Source: an uncultured Eggerthellaceae bacterium (GTDB lineage: Bacteria; Actinomycetota; Coriobacteriia; Coriobacteriales; Eggerthellaceae). Taken from it: a stretch of DNA of 29,784 nt. The stretch is taken from NCBI GenBank assembly GCA_937892845.1, contig CALBGP010000019.1:1-29784 (forward strand). The letters are read 5' to 3'. The notes under the pieces are model-generated. The model worked only from the letters and a program-made list of their open reading frames with translations. It had not been told where the DNA came from and did no database searches. The translations under genes and the position numbers were made by a program. This document shows, in pieces, positions 7,267 through 15,400 of this stretch (position 1 is the first letter of the stretch; each line of letters begins with the position of its first letter).

Positions 7267-7312
7267 TTACAGGGTTTTCCGAAACGTTCACGGAAAGCCC
7301 TGTAACTTTTAT
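7267..7312 (+). terminator. terminator after the binding-protein gene
   Basis: TTACAGGGTTTTCCG (7267-7281) pairs with CGGAAAGCCCTGTAA (7291-7305), with one G-U pair and a 9-base loop, followed by CTTTTATAT. Confidence 0.88.
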
Positions 7313-7396
7313 ATGTTAGTGATATAGTAGCAATTAAAAGCAACAGGGACCGGCGTTCATATGCAAACCGGTTCCGCCGCGTGTGAGGATAGAGAA

Positions 7397-8173
7397 ATGC
7401 TTGAATTGAAGGATCTTGTATTCGAGGTTCCTGTTGAGGAAGGCTCGAAGGAAACCAAGCGCATCATCGATGGGCTGAACCTTTCCATCGATGATGATAA
7501 ATTCGTTGTCGTCACCGGCCCTAACGGCGGTGGCAAGTCTACGTTGGCCAAGCTGATCATGGGTGTCGAAAAGCCCACCGGCGGCCGCATCATCTTCGAC
7601 GGTACCGATATCACCGACATGTCCATCACCGAGCGGGCCAAGCTCGGCATCGGTTACGGTTTCCAGCAGCCCGCCCGCTTCAAGGGCATGAAGGTGAAGA
7701 AGCTGCTCGATATCGCAGCGGGCAAGAAACTGCCCATGCTTGCCTGCAATGAGTACCTGTCCCGTGTGGGTCTGTGCTCTGCGCAGTATCTGACCCGCGA
7801 AGTCGATAAGAACCTGTCCGGCGGTGAGGTCAAGCGCATCGAAATCGCCACCATGCTCGCCCGTGACCCCAAGCTTGCCATCTATGATGAGCCCGAGGCG
7901 GGTATCGACCTTTGGAGCTTCGATCGTCTTACGGAAACCTTCCGTGATATCCACGAAGCTAAGGGCGGACGCAGCATCATCATCATCTCTCACCAGGAGC
8001 GCATCATTCAGCTCGCCGATGACATCGTGTGGCTTAAGGGGGGCAAGGTTGAAATGGCCGGTCCTCGTGATGAGATCCTGCCCCAGCTGGGCTTCGCCGA
8101 GCGCACCAATCCCGCTTGCGTGCTCACCAAGCCCACCGAGCTCCATCTGACTGAGATCCCCACTACCTGCTAG
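7397..8173 (+). CDS. sufC: SufC/SmsC-like Fe-S assembly ATPase
   Basis: This 258-aa ABC-type ATPase without membrane segments partners SufB-type scaffolds in Fe-S cluster assembly. Walker A is GPNGGGKST (41-49), the signature is LSGGEVKR (from 140), Walker B is LAIYDEPEAG, and the H-loop is SHQ. Canonical SufC usually reads DE(T/P)DSGLD after Walker B; here it is DEPEAGIDLWSF. That form belongs to the minimal two-gene SUF-like system of archaea and anaerobes (recently named SMS, SmsCB). The start at ATG 7397 was chosen for family alignment and a GAGGAT site at 7385-7390; an in-frame upstream ATG adds 12 unrelated residues. The sufB-like gene follows after 75 bp, with no SufD, SufS, SufU or SufE nearby. 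Confidence 0.9.
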   Translation: MLELKDLVFEVPVEEGSKETKRIIDGLNLSIDDDKFVVVTGPNGGGKSTLAKLIMGVEKPTGGRIIFDGTDITDMSITERAKLGIGYGFQQPARFKGMKVKKLLDIAAGKKLPMLACNEYLSRVGLCSAQYLTREVDKNLSGGEVKRIEIATMLARDPKLAIYDEPEAGIDLWSFDRLTETFRDIHEAKGGRSIIIISHQERIIQLADDIVWLKGGKVEMAGPRDEILPQLGFAERTNPACVLTKPTELHLTEIPTTC

Positions 8174-8248
8174 TGCCCGATCCGTCGAATCCAATGACAG
8201 CGGGCGTGCGGATTGGATCCGCCGCCATCACCATACCAGGAGGCCATC

Positions 8249-9175
8249 ATGGCAGAACTGACTAAAATCGATGAGGAGCTGCTTGCGCAGATCGCCGATA
8301 TCCATGGCATGCCCCGCGGCGCCTTCAATATCCGCAAGGACGGTCAGCTTGTCGAGCGCAACACCAGCGCGAACATCGACATCGAGGCGTTCACCGACAA
8401 GCAGGGCATCAAGATCACCATTGCGCCCGGCACGAAGGGCGAAACGGTCCATATTCCCGTCATCATGACGAAATCGGGCATCACGGATGTTGTCTACAAC
8501 GATTTCTATATCGGTGAAGGTGCCGATGTCACCATCGTTGCCGGCTGCGGCATCCACAACACCGGAGATGACAAGACCGAGCACGACGGCATCCATAGCT
8601 TCTGGCTGGGGAAGGATTCCCATGTGAGCTACATCGAGAAGCATTACGGCGAAGGTGAAGGTACCGGCGAGCGCGTGTTGAACCCCACCACCAACATCTA
8701 TATGGCCGAAGGGTCTCGCTGCGAAATGGATACCACTCAGCTCCGCGGCGTTTCCTCCACTGTTCGCGACACCAATGCTGAGCTTGCTGCGGGAGCCAAA
8801 TTGGTGCTGACTGAGAAACTGCTCACCCATGGCTCCCAGACCGCCGTGTCGAACATGAAGGTTGAATTGAAGGGCGACGACTCCAGCGTCCAGGTTATTT
8901 CGCGTAGCGTTGCGCAGGATGATTCCGTCCAGATTTTCAACCCCCTTGTCATCGGCGAAGCGGCATGCCGCGGCCATGTCCAGTGCGACGCCATCATCAT
9001 GGGGCGTGCGAAAGTGAAGGCAATTCCCGGTATTGAAGCCGCAAGCGAAGATGCCCAGCTGGTCCATGAGGCCGCCATCGGCAAGATCGCCGGCGAGCAG
9101 ATCATCAAGCTCATGACCCTCGGTTTGTCCGAGGAAGAGGCGGAAGCCGAGATTCTCGACGACTTCCTTTCCTAA
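8249..9175 (+). CDS. sufB: SufB/SufD-like scaffold protein (SmsB type)
   Basis: This 308-aa protein has the SufB/SufD core beta-helix: VYNDFYIGEGADVTIVAGCG, then SFWLGKDSHVSYIEKHYGEG, and the conserved C-terminus EDAQLVHEAAIGKIAGEQ followed by IIKLMTLGLSEEEAEAEIL. At about 310 residues it lacks much of the N-terminal region of canonical SufB (about 460-480 aa), as expected for the scaffold of the two-gene SMS machinery. Cys residues that could hold a cluster are present in VAGCGIHN and near the end in EAACRGHVQC. The start is fixed by CAGGAGG at 8238-8244. Together with the upstream ATPase it presumably forms a B2C2-like complex building Fe-S clusters in the cytosol. A strong terminator closes the operon. 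Confidence 0.9.
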   Translation: MAELTKIDEELLAQIADIHGMPRGAFNIRKDGQLVERNTSANIDIEAFTDKQGIKITIAPGTKGETVHIPVIMTKSGITDVVYNDFYIGEGADVTIVAGCGIHNTGDDKTEHDGIHSFWLGKDSHVSYIEKHYGEGEGTGERVLNPTTNIYMAEGSRCEMDTTQLRGVSSTVRDTNAELAAGAKLVLTEKLLTHGSQTAVSNMKVELKGDDSSVQVISRSVAQDDSVQIFNPLVIGEAACRGHVQCDAIIMGRAKVKAIPGIEAASEDAQLVHEAAIGKIAGEQIIKLMTLGLSEEEAEAEILDDFLS

Positions 9176-9213
9176 GGTTTGGTGTTCGGCACTTCGATTG
9201 CCGGTTGTCAGTT

Positions 9214-9247
9214 AAGGACCGCCTTCGGGCGGTCCTTTGCTTTTTTC
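9214..9247 (+). terminator. terminator of the suf-like operon
   Basis: AAGGACCGCC (9214-9223), a TTCG tetraloop and GGCGGTCCTT (9228-9237) are followed by TGC and six T. This is a strong rho-independent terminator. Confidence 0.95.
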
Positions 9248-9503
9248 AGTTCTATTCGCATTTCGTGACGGTATTGCAGTAATCGTGCGGTTTCTTGCTC
9301 TTCGGTTTGCGATATTCATGCGTCTGGGTGCATTCCTGCGTCTGCATCGTGTAATATCGAATGCAGATTGAAGCGTGCAGGGGCGCATCAGAGCATGTCG
9401 CTTGGAGCTGCCCCGTTCTTCTTACATGTCGTCGTATTGATCAAACTCGCCCTGCAATGCGTGCTTTGCACCTGAAGGGGCATGCATACAGGAAGGAGCC
9501 CCC
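9248..9503 (+). other. intergenic stretch without recognisable gene
   Basis: I see no coding pattern, RNA fold or repeat here. TAATAT at 9352-9357 could be a -10 for the following small gene, but no fitting -35 is visible. Confidence 0.4.
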
Positions 9504-9656
9504 ATGTCGGCCAAGCATGATGAATACCATGAGACTACGCAGGAGGATCTGCAGAACATTCCTCCTATGGGCAAGACCCAGAAGATCGTATTGGCCGTTG
9601 CGTGCGCCGCGGTTCTTTTCGCCATCGGGTATTACGTCTTCAAGTTCGTCCTCTAG
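9504..9656 (+). CDS. small single-pass membrane protein (50 aa)
   Basis: An ATG behind AGGAAGGAG (9490-9498) opens a 50-codon frame. Residues 1-27 are polar (MSAKHDEYHETTQEDLQNI, then PPMGKTQK), and 28-46 form one membrane segment (VLAVACAAVLFAIGYYVF) that ends in KFVL. The good ribosome site, clean stop and plausible membrane helix support a real gene. Function is unknown. The next gene starts 36 bp downstream and also encodes a membrane protein with a long cytoplasmic N-terminus, so the two are likely cotranscribed. Confidence 0.7.
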   Translation: MSAKHDEYHETTQEDLQNIPPMGKTQKIVLAVACAAVLFAIGYYVFKFVL

Positions 9657-9691
9657 CCTCTTGTTCTCCATCGATTCCGAAAGGTTGGCAT

Positions 9692-10837
9692 ATGGCAAAC
9701 CATGCTAAACATGCGCGTGGCGCAAAACCCGTGCGCGAAGATTCCGAATCTACGGAGGCAACCTGGGTTTCTTCCCGTGCTGACGAAGGTCAATCGCCCT
9801 CGGCGTCTGCAGCACCTGAGGACGGATATGCCCCCGATCGCAACGAGCCTACGTTCTTCGGCTCAAGTGAAGCCGATTGGGATGATGTGCCTGCTGAGCC
9901 TGCCTATCCGTCTGAAGGATTCTCGGTCTTTGACGACGAGCCTGCCGCCGTGGGTTCCTTTTCTGCGGCCCATGATTACCAATCGAAGAAGCAGTCGGGG
10001 GCGCAGGAGCACCATCGTCACTCCCGCCGCATGAGGACGGCGCTTCTCGTGGCCATCGTCTTGCTGTGCATTCTCTTGGCTGCTCTGGGGTACTTCACGG
10101 TACGCCTCTTCAGTGAGGTTGGCGAAGTTGCCCAGCAAAGCGCATCTTCCGCCTCGTCGAACTCAGACGTTGCCGGTCTTGGGGCGGCGGGTTCGATTGC
10201 CAGCGATGTGGGTTCTTCGGACCGGGCCGATAAAAAAGTGGATATCCCTGTCCTGATCAAGCTTGTCGGCCTTGATAAAGATCAGGTGCTTGACACGCTC
10301 GGTGATTCTGCAGCCGTGTCTTCGGAGGTCGATATCACCGAAAAGGTTGAGACCGGCGAAGGCGATAGCAAGAAGGAAGAGGAGAAGGTTGTCGGCAAAA
10401 CCGTCACCATTACGCTTGATAACGGTGCCGCTGATTCTCATGGCACGGTCTCGTCTTTGTATCTGACGCTTGACGAGAAGGGGATAACCCGCACGGTCGG
10501 GTACTCCACGTCCGTGGACAATCTCGGGTACGGCAATGTGAGCTTCGGTGACGCTGTCAGTCAGAACATCGTCGAGAATTCGCTTGCGGAAGCAGGGGTC
10601 CCCGTAGAGCTTGGCTCCGCAAAGCTTCCGCAGGATGCCTCGGAGTACAAGAAGTATTCGGAGGATGGATCCAAGGTATGCGAAGAGAAGTGCACGTTTA
10701 CCGGCACTTCGACAGTCGATGGTAAGGAATACAGCTGGACCGTTCGCCTTTCGTACGATTACTCCGCTGCAAATGTCTCCGATAAGCTCAGCGATACCAT
10801 CAAGCTCATCTATCTGTATGTCGGTGAGAATTCATAA
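9692..10837 (+). CDS. bitopic membrane protein of unknown function
   Basis: The 381-aa product starts at ATG 9692 behind GAAAGG; an in-frame upstream start would run back through the preceding small gene. Residues 1-115 are acidic, Ser/Pro-rich and presumably disordered in the cytoplasm, ending in a basic HRHSRRMR stretch. One membrane helix follows at about 116-137. A Ser/Ala linker leads to an extracellular domain of about 180 residues (LIKLVGLDKDQVLDTLGD, a charged loop GEGDSKKEEEKVVGKTV, then beta-rich sequence with two Cys in KVCEEKCTFTG that may form a disulfide). I do not recognise the family. The small membrane protein just upstream may be a partner. Confidence 0.75.
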   Translation: MANHAKHARGAKPVREDSESTEATWVSSRADEGQSPSASAAPEDGYAPDRNEPTFFGSSEADWDDVPAEPAYPSEGFSVFDDEPAAVGSFSAAHDYQSKKQSGAQEHHRHSRRMRTALLVAIVLLCILLAALGYFTVRLFSEVGEVAQQSASSASSNSDVAGLGAAGSIASDVGSSDRADKKVDIPVLIKLVGLDKDQVLDTLGDSAAVSSEVDITEKVETGEGDSKKEEEKVVGKTVTITLDNGAADSHGTVSSLYLTLDEKGITRTVGYSTSVDNLGYGNVSFGDAVSQNIVENSLAEAGVPVELGSAKLPQDASEYKKYSEDGSKVCEEKCTFTGTSTVDGKEYSWTVRLSYDYSAANVSDKLSDTIKLIYLYVGENS

Positions 10838-10845
10838 AATAATTC

Positions 10846-10875
10846 TTTACATGGACGCTGAAAACGTAGTATCAT
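10846..10875 (+). promoter_or_regulatory. sigma70 promoter of infC-rpmI-rplT
   Basis: The -35 TTTACA (10846-10851) and -10 TATCAT (10870-10875) are separated by 18 bp. Transcription would begin near 10882, giving a leader of about 160 bases before infC. Confidence 0.6.
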
Positions 10876-10957
10876 TCTGAAGCTGTTTCAAGAGAGGCGT
10901 GGCCTCCACCTGGTTCGGTGCAAGCTGATGGGTATTCAAGAATATTGGTTTGTCTTG

Positions 10958-10990
10958 AGCCCTGTTGCCATGCGCACAGGGCTTTTCTAT
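10958..10990 (+). terminator. leader attenuator of the infC operon
   Basis: AGCCCTGT (10958-10965) pairs with ACAGGGCT (10976-10983) and is followed by TTTTCTATT. This is a terminator placed between promoter and infC. An alternative pairing TCAAGA (about 10936-10941) with TCTTGA (10953-10958) runs into its left arm and could act as an antiterminator. Leader control by ribosomal protein L20 or other signals is known for this operon in other bacteria; the factor here is unknown. Confidence 0.65.
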
Positions 10991-11028
10991 TGAAGCGGCG
11001 CTGTTTGAACCCGCATCGCGGGAGAAAG

Positions 11029-11035
11029 AGGAGGT
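11029..11035 (+). promoter_or_regulatory. Shine-Dalgarno site that decides the infC start
   Basis: AGGAGGT is a full anti-16S match and lies 7 bases ahead of an ATA codon at 11043. The only nearby GTG (11034-11036) overlaps the site itself, so it cannot be served by it. Confidence 0.7.
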
Positions 11036-11042
11036 GAGCGCG

Positions 11043-11612
11043 ATAGCAGCTCAAGAGCCCAAGCTCAACGAAGAGATCACCACGCGCGAATGCCGGCTCA
11101 TCGGTTACGACGGAGCTCAGATGGGTATTTTCAACACCCGTGAAGCTCAGCGCATCGCTGACGAGCAGGGTCTCGATTTGGTGGAGATCGCACCGAATGC
11201 TACTCCGCCGGTCTGCCGTATCATGGACTATGGAAAGTTCAAATACGATCAGGCCATCAAGGCGAAGCAGGCCCGCAAGAATCAGACGAAGATCGAAATC
11301 AAGGAAATGAAGTTCCGTCCGAAGATCGACGTCGGTGACTACACCACGAAGAAGAAGCATGTTCTGCGCTTCCTCGAGGGTGGAGCGAAGGTGAAGATCA
11401 CCATCATGTTCCGTGGCCGTGAGATGGCCCATCCCGAGCAGGGCCTGTCCATTCTCGAACGCTTGGCTGACGACCTCAAGGACGTTGCCGTGATCGAGAA
11501 CGCTCCTAAGATGGAGGGACGCAACATGCATATGCTCATTGCCCCGCTGCCGGCAACCTCCAAGAAGGCAGCAGAGAAGGAAGTTAAAAACGAGTCCGCT
11601 TCGGATAAGTAG
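11043..11612 (+). CDS. infC: translation initiation factor IF-3, probable AUA start
   Basis: IF-3 binds the 30S subunit, blocks premature 50S joining and proofreads start codon and initiator tRNA. The N-domain is clear (LNEEITTRECRLIGYDGAQ, DEQGLDLVEIAPNATPPVCR, IMDYGKFKYDQAIKAKQARK), as is the C-domain (EIKEMKFRPKIDVGDY, HVLRFLEGGAKVKITIMFRG). About 189 aa result if translation starts at ATA 11043, the codon at ideal distance from AGGAGGT. ATG 10965 lies inside the leader terminator hairpin and is rejected; GTG 11034 overlaps the Shine-Dalgarno sequence. A non-canonical start fits IF-3 autoregulation, since E. coli infC begins with AUU. rpmI and rplT follow directly. Confidence 0.93.
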   Translation: MAAQEPKLNEEITTRECRLIGYDGAQMGIFNTREAQRIADEQGLDLVEIAPNATPPVCRIMDYGKFKYDQAIKAKQARKNQTKIEIKEMKFRPKIDVGDYTTKKKHVLRFLEGGAKVKITIMFRGREMAHPEQGLSILERLADDLKDVAVIENAPKMEGRNMHMLIAPLPATSKKAAEKEVKNESASDK

Positions 11613-11627
11613 GGAAAGGAAACCATC

Positions 11628-11825
11628 ATGCCCAAGATGAAGACCCACAGGGGTACCGCAAAGCGCTTCCGCGTCACGGGCTCCGGCAAGATCATGCGTG
11701 CTAAGGCCTACAAGAGCCACATCAAGACCAAGAAGAGCCCCAAGCGCATCCGTAACTTCCGTCACGAAGCCGTTGTGGCCCCTGCCGACCAGAAGGTCGT
11801 AGCCCGCAACCTCGGTCTTCGCTAG
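11628..11825 (+). CDS. rpmI: 50S ribosomal protein L35
   Basis: The 65-aa basic protein MPKMKTHRGTAKRFRVTGSG continues with KAYKSHIKTKKSPKRIR, the standard L35 sequence and length. It begins 15 bp after infC with AGGGAAAGGAAA as ribosome site. It sits in the large subunit and is a fixed member of the infC-rpmI-rplT operon. Confidence 0.98.
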   Translation: MPKMKTHRGTAKRFRVTGSGKIMRAKAYKSHIKTKKSPKRIRNFRHEAVVAPADQKVVARNLGLR

Positions 11826-11845
11826 TTCATTAGGAGTGATTCAAT

Positions 11846-12199
11846 ATGCCTCGTGTTAAGCGCGCAGTTTCCGCCCATAAGAAGCGTCGTGTCGTTCTGA
11901 ACCGCGCGAAGGGCTACTATGGTGCCAAGTCCCGTACCTACCGTGCTGCAAAAGAGCAGGTGCAGCACTCTCTCCAGTATCAGTACCGTGATCGCCGCAA
12001 CAAGAAGCGTGAGATCCGTCGTCTGTGGATCACCCGCATCAACGCTGCTGCCCGTATCAACGGTCTGAGCTACTCCGTGTTCATGAACGGCCTGAAGAAG
12101 GCCGGCGTGGAGCTGGACCGCAAGGTTCTGGCCGACATGGCTGTCAACGATCCCGATGCCTTTGCTGCAATCGCCGAGATCGCCAAGGCTGCCTTGTAA
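11846..12199 (+). CDS. rplT: 50S ribosomal protein L20
   Basis: The 117-aa protein starts MPRVKRAVSAHKKRRVVLNR and contains AKGYYGAKSRTYRAAKEQV and RRLWITRINAAARINGLSYS, all hallmark L20 motifs. L20 binds 23S rRNA early in 50S assembly and in several bacteria represses its own operon at the leader. It starts 20 bp after rpmI, with TTAGGAGTGA as ribosome site. Confidence 0.98.
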   Translation: MPRVKRAVSAHKKRRVVLNRAKGYYGAKSRTYRAAKEQVQHSLQYQYRDRRNKKREIRRLWITRINAAARINGLSYSVFMNGLKKAGVELDRKVLADMAVNDPDAFAAIAEIAKAAL

Positions 12200-12229
12200 T
12201 AAGTGCGGATCTCATATCCTGATTCTTCC

Positions 12230-12262
12230 AACCGGCCAGGTTCATCCTGGCCGGTTGCTTTT
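12230..12262 (+). terminator. terminator of infC-rpmI-rplT
   Basis: AACCGGCCAGG (12230-12240) pairs perfectly with CCTGGCCGGTT (12246-12256) around TTCAT, followed by GCTTTT. Confidence 0.93.
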
Positions 12263-12451
12263 ATCCTCTAAGCCCGTATTTCCCCTGGTGAGACCATATC
12301 ATGCGTTTCGCTCGATACTCCATTTCGTGGCATCATGTGAAAAAAATGAACCTGAACGCGGCACGATAGTCCCAAATTGCGATAGGCAGTCGAGCCGATT
12401 GGTGCCATAGTTTCTTGCTGTGCCGTGGATTTCTGCGGCTGAACTAGGGGA

Positions 12452-12471
12452 ATGCTTCTAATTGGAAGCAT
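12452..12471. promoter_or_regulatory. inverted repeat ahead of the M14 peptidase gene
   Basis: ATGCTTC (12452-12458) and GAAGCAT (12465-12471) are separated by 6 bases and lie 19 bp before the ATG. It may be a regulator site or an mRNA hairpin close to the ribosome site. The rest of the 12263-12451 interval shows no clear promoter. Confidence 0.35.
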
Positions 12472-12490
12472 GCACGAGAGAGGGTTTGTC

Positions 12491-15400
12491 ATGGGAGAAA
12501 TCGAAAAGACTATCTCCAGCCGTCCTGCTAGAGGATTCACCCGCCGCAACTTCTTGAAAGGCTCTGCGCTTGCCGCTGCGACCGTTGCGGCGTCAGGCTC
12601 GCTTCTCAGCCTTGCAAGTTGTTCTCAGCCGTCGGGTGACGGGGGAATGTCGTTCACGAACATTACCGAAGGCGTGGAGCGCCGTGTAAGGCTTGATGCC
12701 ATATCCCTGTCTGAGACTCGTACGTTCAAAGTTGTCGTGCCCGTTGCCGACTCAAAGGTAGATGACCTTGCTGCGAAAATCGATCAAGGGGCGGTCACGT
12801 GGACGCTTACCCGTGAGATCGACCAAAATGTGGCGCACTTTCTGCCGTACCAATGGACCGGCGGCCCGCTGACCGATTGGAAGACCATCGAAACACCCAT
12901 GCAGCCTGCTCAGGATTACTTCACGGATATCTCCATGGCTGCAGTGGATACCGATGGCGGCCCCGGTATTGAGATGACCATGACTGCTCACATGCTTTTC
13001 GGTTTCGATGGAATCGATTTCCGCTGCAGCAGCGTAGCCGTGCGGCGCGCATTGGATTATGTGGGCACCTACACCCTTGAATGCTTGATTGATGGCGAAC
13101 ACGTTGCAAGCATTCCGGTTCTTGTGAATGCATACGACACGTTCCGCACCCAGCTGCAGATTGCCGATGAACTTCCCGCCTTGGTCGATGCGGCCAATGC
13201 GAACGGTTTGTACGCTGAGCTTCAAAAGATCGGAACGTCGGCCCATGGTCGGGATATCGATGCCGTGATCGTGGCGAAAAGCAAGCAGGATATCGATGAT
13301 TACCTAGCTCTTAAGCAGCGTATGGAACTTGAGCCGGAAAAAGTTAAAGAAGAGGTTGAAAACGGCACCCTTGCGTACAAGGTTCCCATCCTCTACAGCA
13401 ACATCCATTCCGATGAAATCATCGGCTCCGACGGTGTCATGGAGTTCCTCAAGATGCTCGCTCAGAACAAGCCCTTCGCCTATCGCACCATCACGAGCCT
13501 GACAGATAAGGGGAGCGAGCAGCTGTCCAAGGAGATGAAGGAAGACGGAACCGATTGGTCTACGCTCATTGCGGATAAGGTTACAGGTGTCGGTTACATC
13601 CAGGGCAACGGCGTGAAGAACCCCACGCATCCTGATTCTGCAGCGGATGTTCCCGTTAATGATGTCGATCCGTTCGGGCCTGCCCATATGACCGTTGCCA
13701 TGACCGATGAGGAATTCAAATCCTATTACAATGTGGAAGAGTTTGAATTCGATCCTTCTGTCATCCTGGAGCAGGTAATCTTTTTGCTGGTTCCCATGGA
13801 GAACCCTGACGGCCGTGCATACTGCAACCGTACCAACGGCAACGGCTTCGATCTCAACCGTGACAACACCTACCAAACCCAGCCCGAAACCCAAGCCATG
13901 ACGCACTTCATTGCTTCTTGGGATCCTATTTCGCTGCATGAGATCCACGGATTCTATACCCAGTTCCAGTGCGAACCGTGCACTCCGCCCCATGATCCCA
14001 ACAACGAGTACGACCTGTTCATCGATCAGGGAATTCATCAGGGTGAGGCGTTTTTGGCATGTGCCATTTCAAACAACCCCACCATCAACGCTTCGCAGAT
14101 GCCCATGCGCGATTACCTGAAGGTTCGCGAAGACGGTTCCAGGTACTGGGATGTGCCCTTCGACGATATGACATCGAGCTATACCCCTCAGTACGCGATG
14201 CTCCATGGTGTCAATGCGTTCACCATCGAGCTTCCCTATGGTTCTCAAGATGCCGTTGAGGCCGTCATGCACGGATTCATCGGTAACGCCGTCTACATCG
14301 CAACTCCCGAGAACAAGGATCGTATGTTCTCGAATCTGCTTGAGCGTTTCCGTCGCGGGCTGGAGAACACCGATGCCGATGATCTTCGCCCGTACTATGT
14401 TTCGCAGGCCGATGGCGAGAGCGGCTGCGCGGATGCTTTCCGTCCCCATTATCCGGAAAACGACAACTTCTTCCCTGAGTACTATGTCATCCCCATGGCG
14501 CCGGGTGCTCAGGCGAATCGTGCCGCAGCCTCTGAAATGGTTGAGTACCTGCTCCGCAATTGCGTGCGCGTCTCTCAGCTTCCTTCCGATATGACGCTTC
14601 CTGCCAATGAGTTCCGTGGCGAGAAAGCGTATCACGCCGGGGATATCGTGGTCGAAATGCGCCAGGCGAAGCGCAATATGGCGAATGCGGCGTTGTATCC
14701 CAATCTTGCGCTGGACGATTGGAGCGGCCTGTATTCCGAGCCTGTTACCAACTTCCCGGACTTCCGCGGTTTCACTGTCGATATCATCACCACCCCCGAT
14801 GCTTTCGCTTCTGCGGGTTTGAAAGATGTTACCGAGGCCCCCAAGGTCGAGAGCATCGTTTCAGGCGAAGGTTCGGTTGCCGTCATAGCCAACGACACCG
14901 TGTACGCTGTTCGCGCGGTCAACGCCTTGCTTGATTCCGAAAAGAAGGTCGGATTGATTCTTGAAGGCGACCGCAAGGGCGATTTCGTCTGCGCTGCCAC
15001 CGATATCGATGCAATCAAGGGAGAGCATGTCATCGATGCTCTGTTGACTGACGATGTGCCCGTCGCGAAGCTCATCAAGAACGGCATCAAGGTCCATGTG
15101 CCTGGGGACAGCGGTGAGTTCATGACCGATGATGACGGTAAGCCCTTCGGTGTCAAGAACTACAAGAATTTGCGAAGCACTGCGTACAATTGGGATAAGT
15201 TTGCCTTGACCGAGCAGCTTGGATTCACACTGGCTGCCACTGCTGATGAGGCTGATGTCTTCGTCGGATGCAAGTCCCTCAATGAGGATGAAGCTGCAGC
15301 CGTCAAGGCCGGCAAACCCTATGTTGGGCATGGTGCAGGCGCTATGGCCGGTTGCAAGGATGCAGGTCTGGATATCGAGTTTGCTGACGAAGGCAGCGAT

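Noticed and set aside
10965..11042. Upstream ATG start for IF-3
   Set aside because: The ATG is inside the T-tailed leader hairpin, lacks a ribosome site and would add residues foreign to IF-3.
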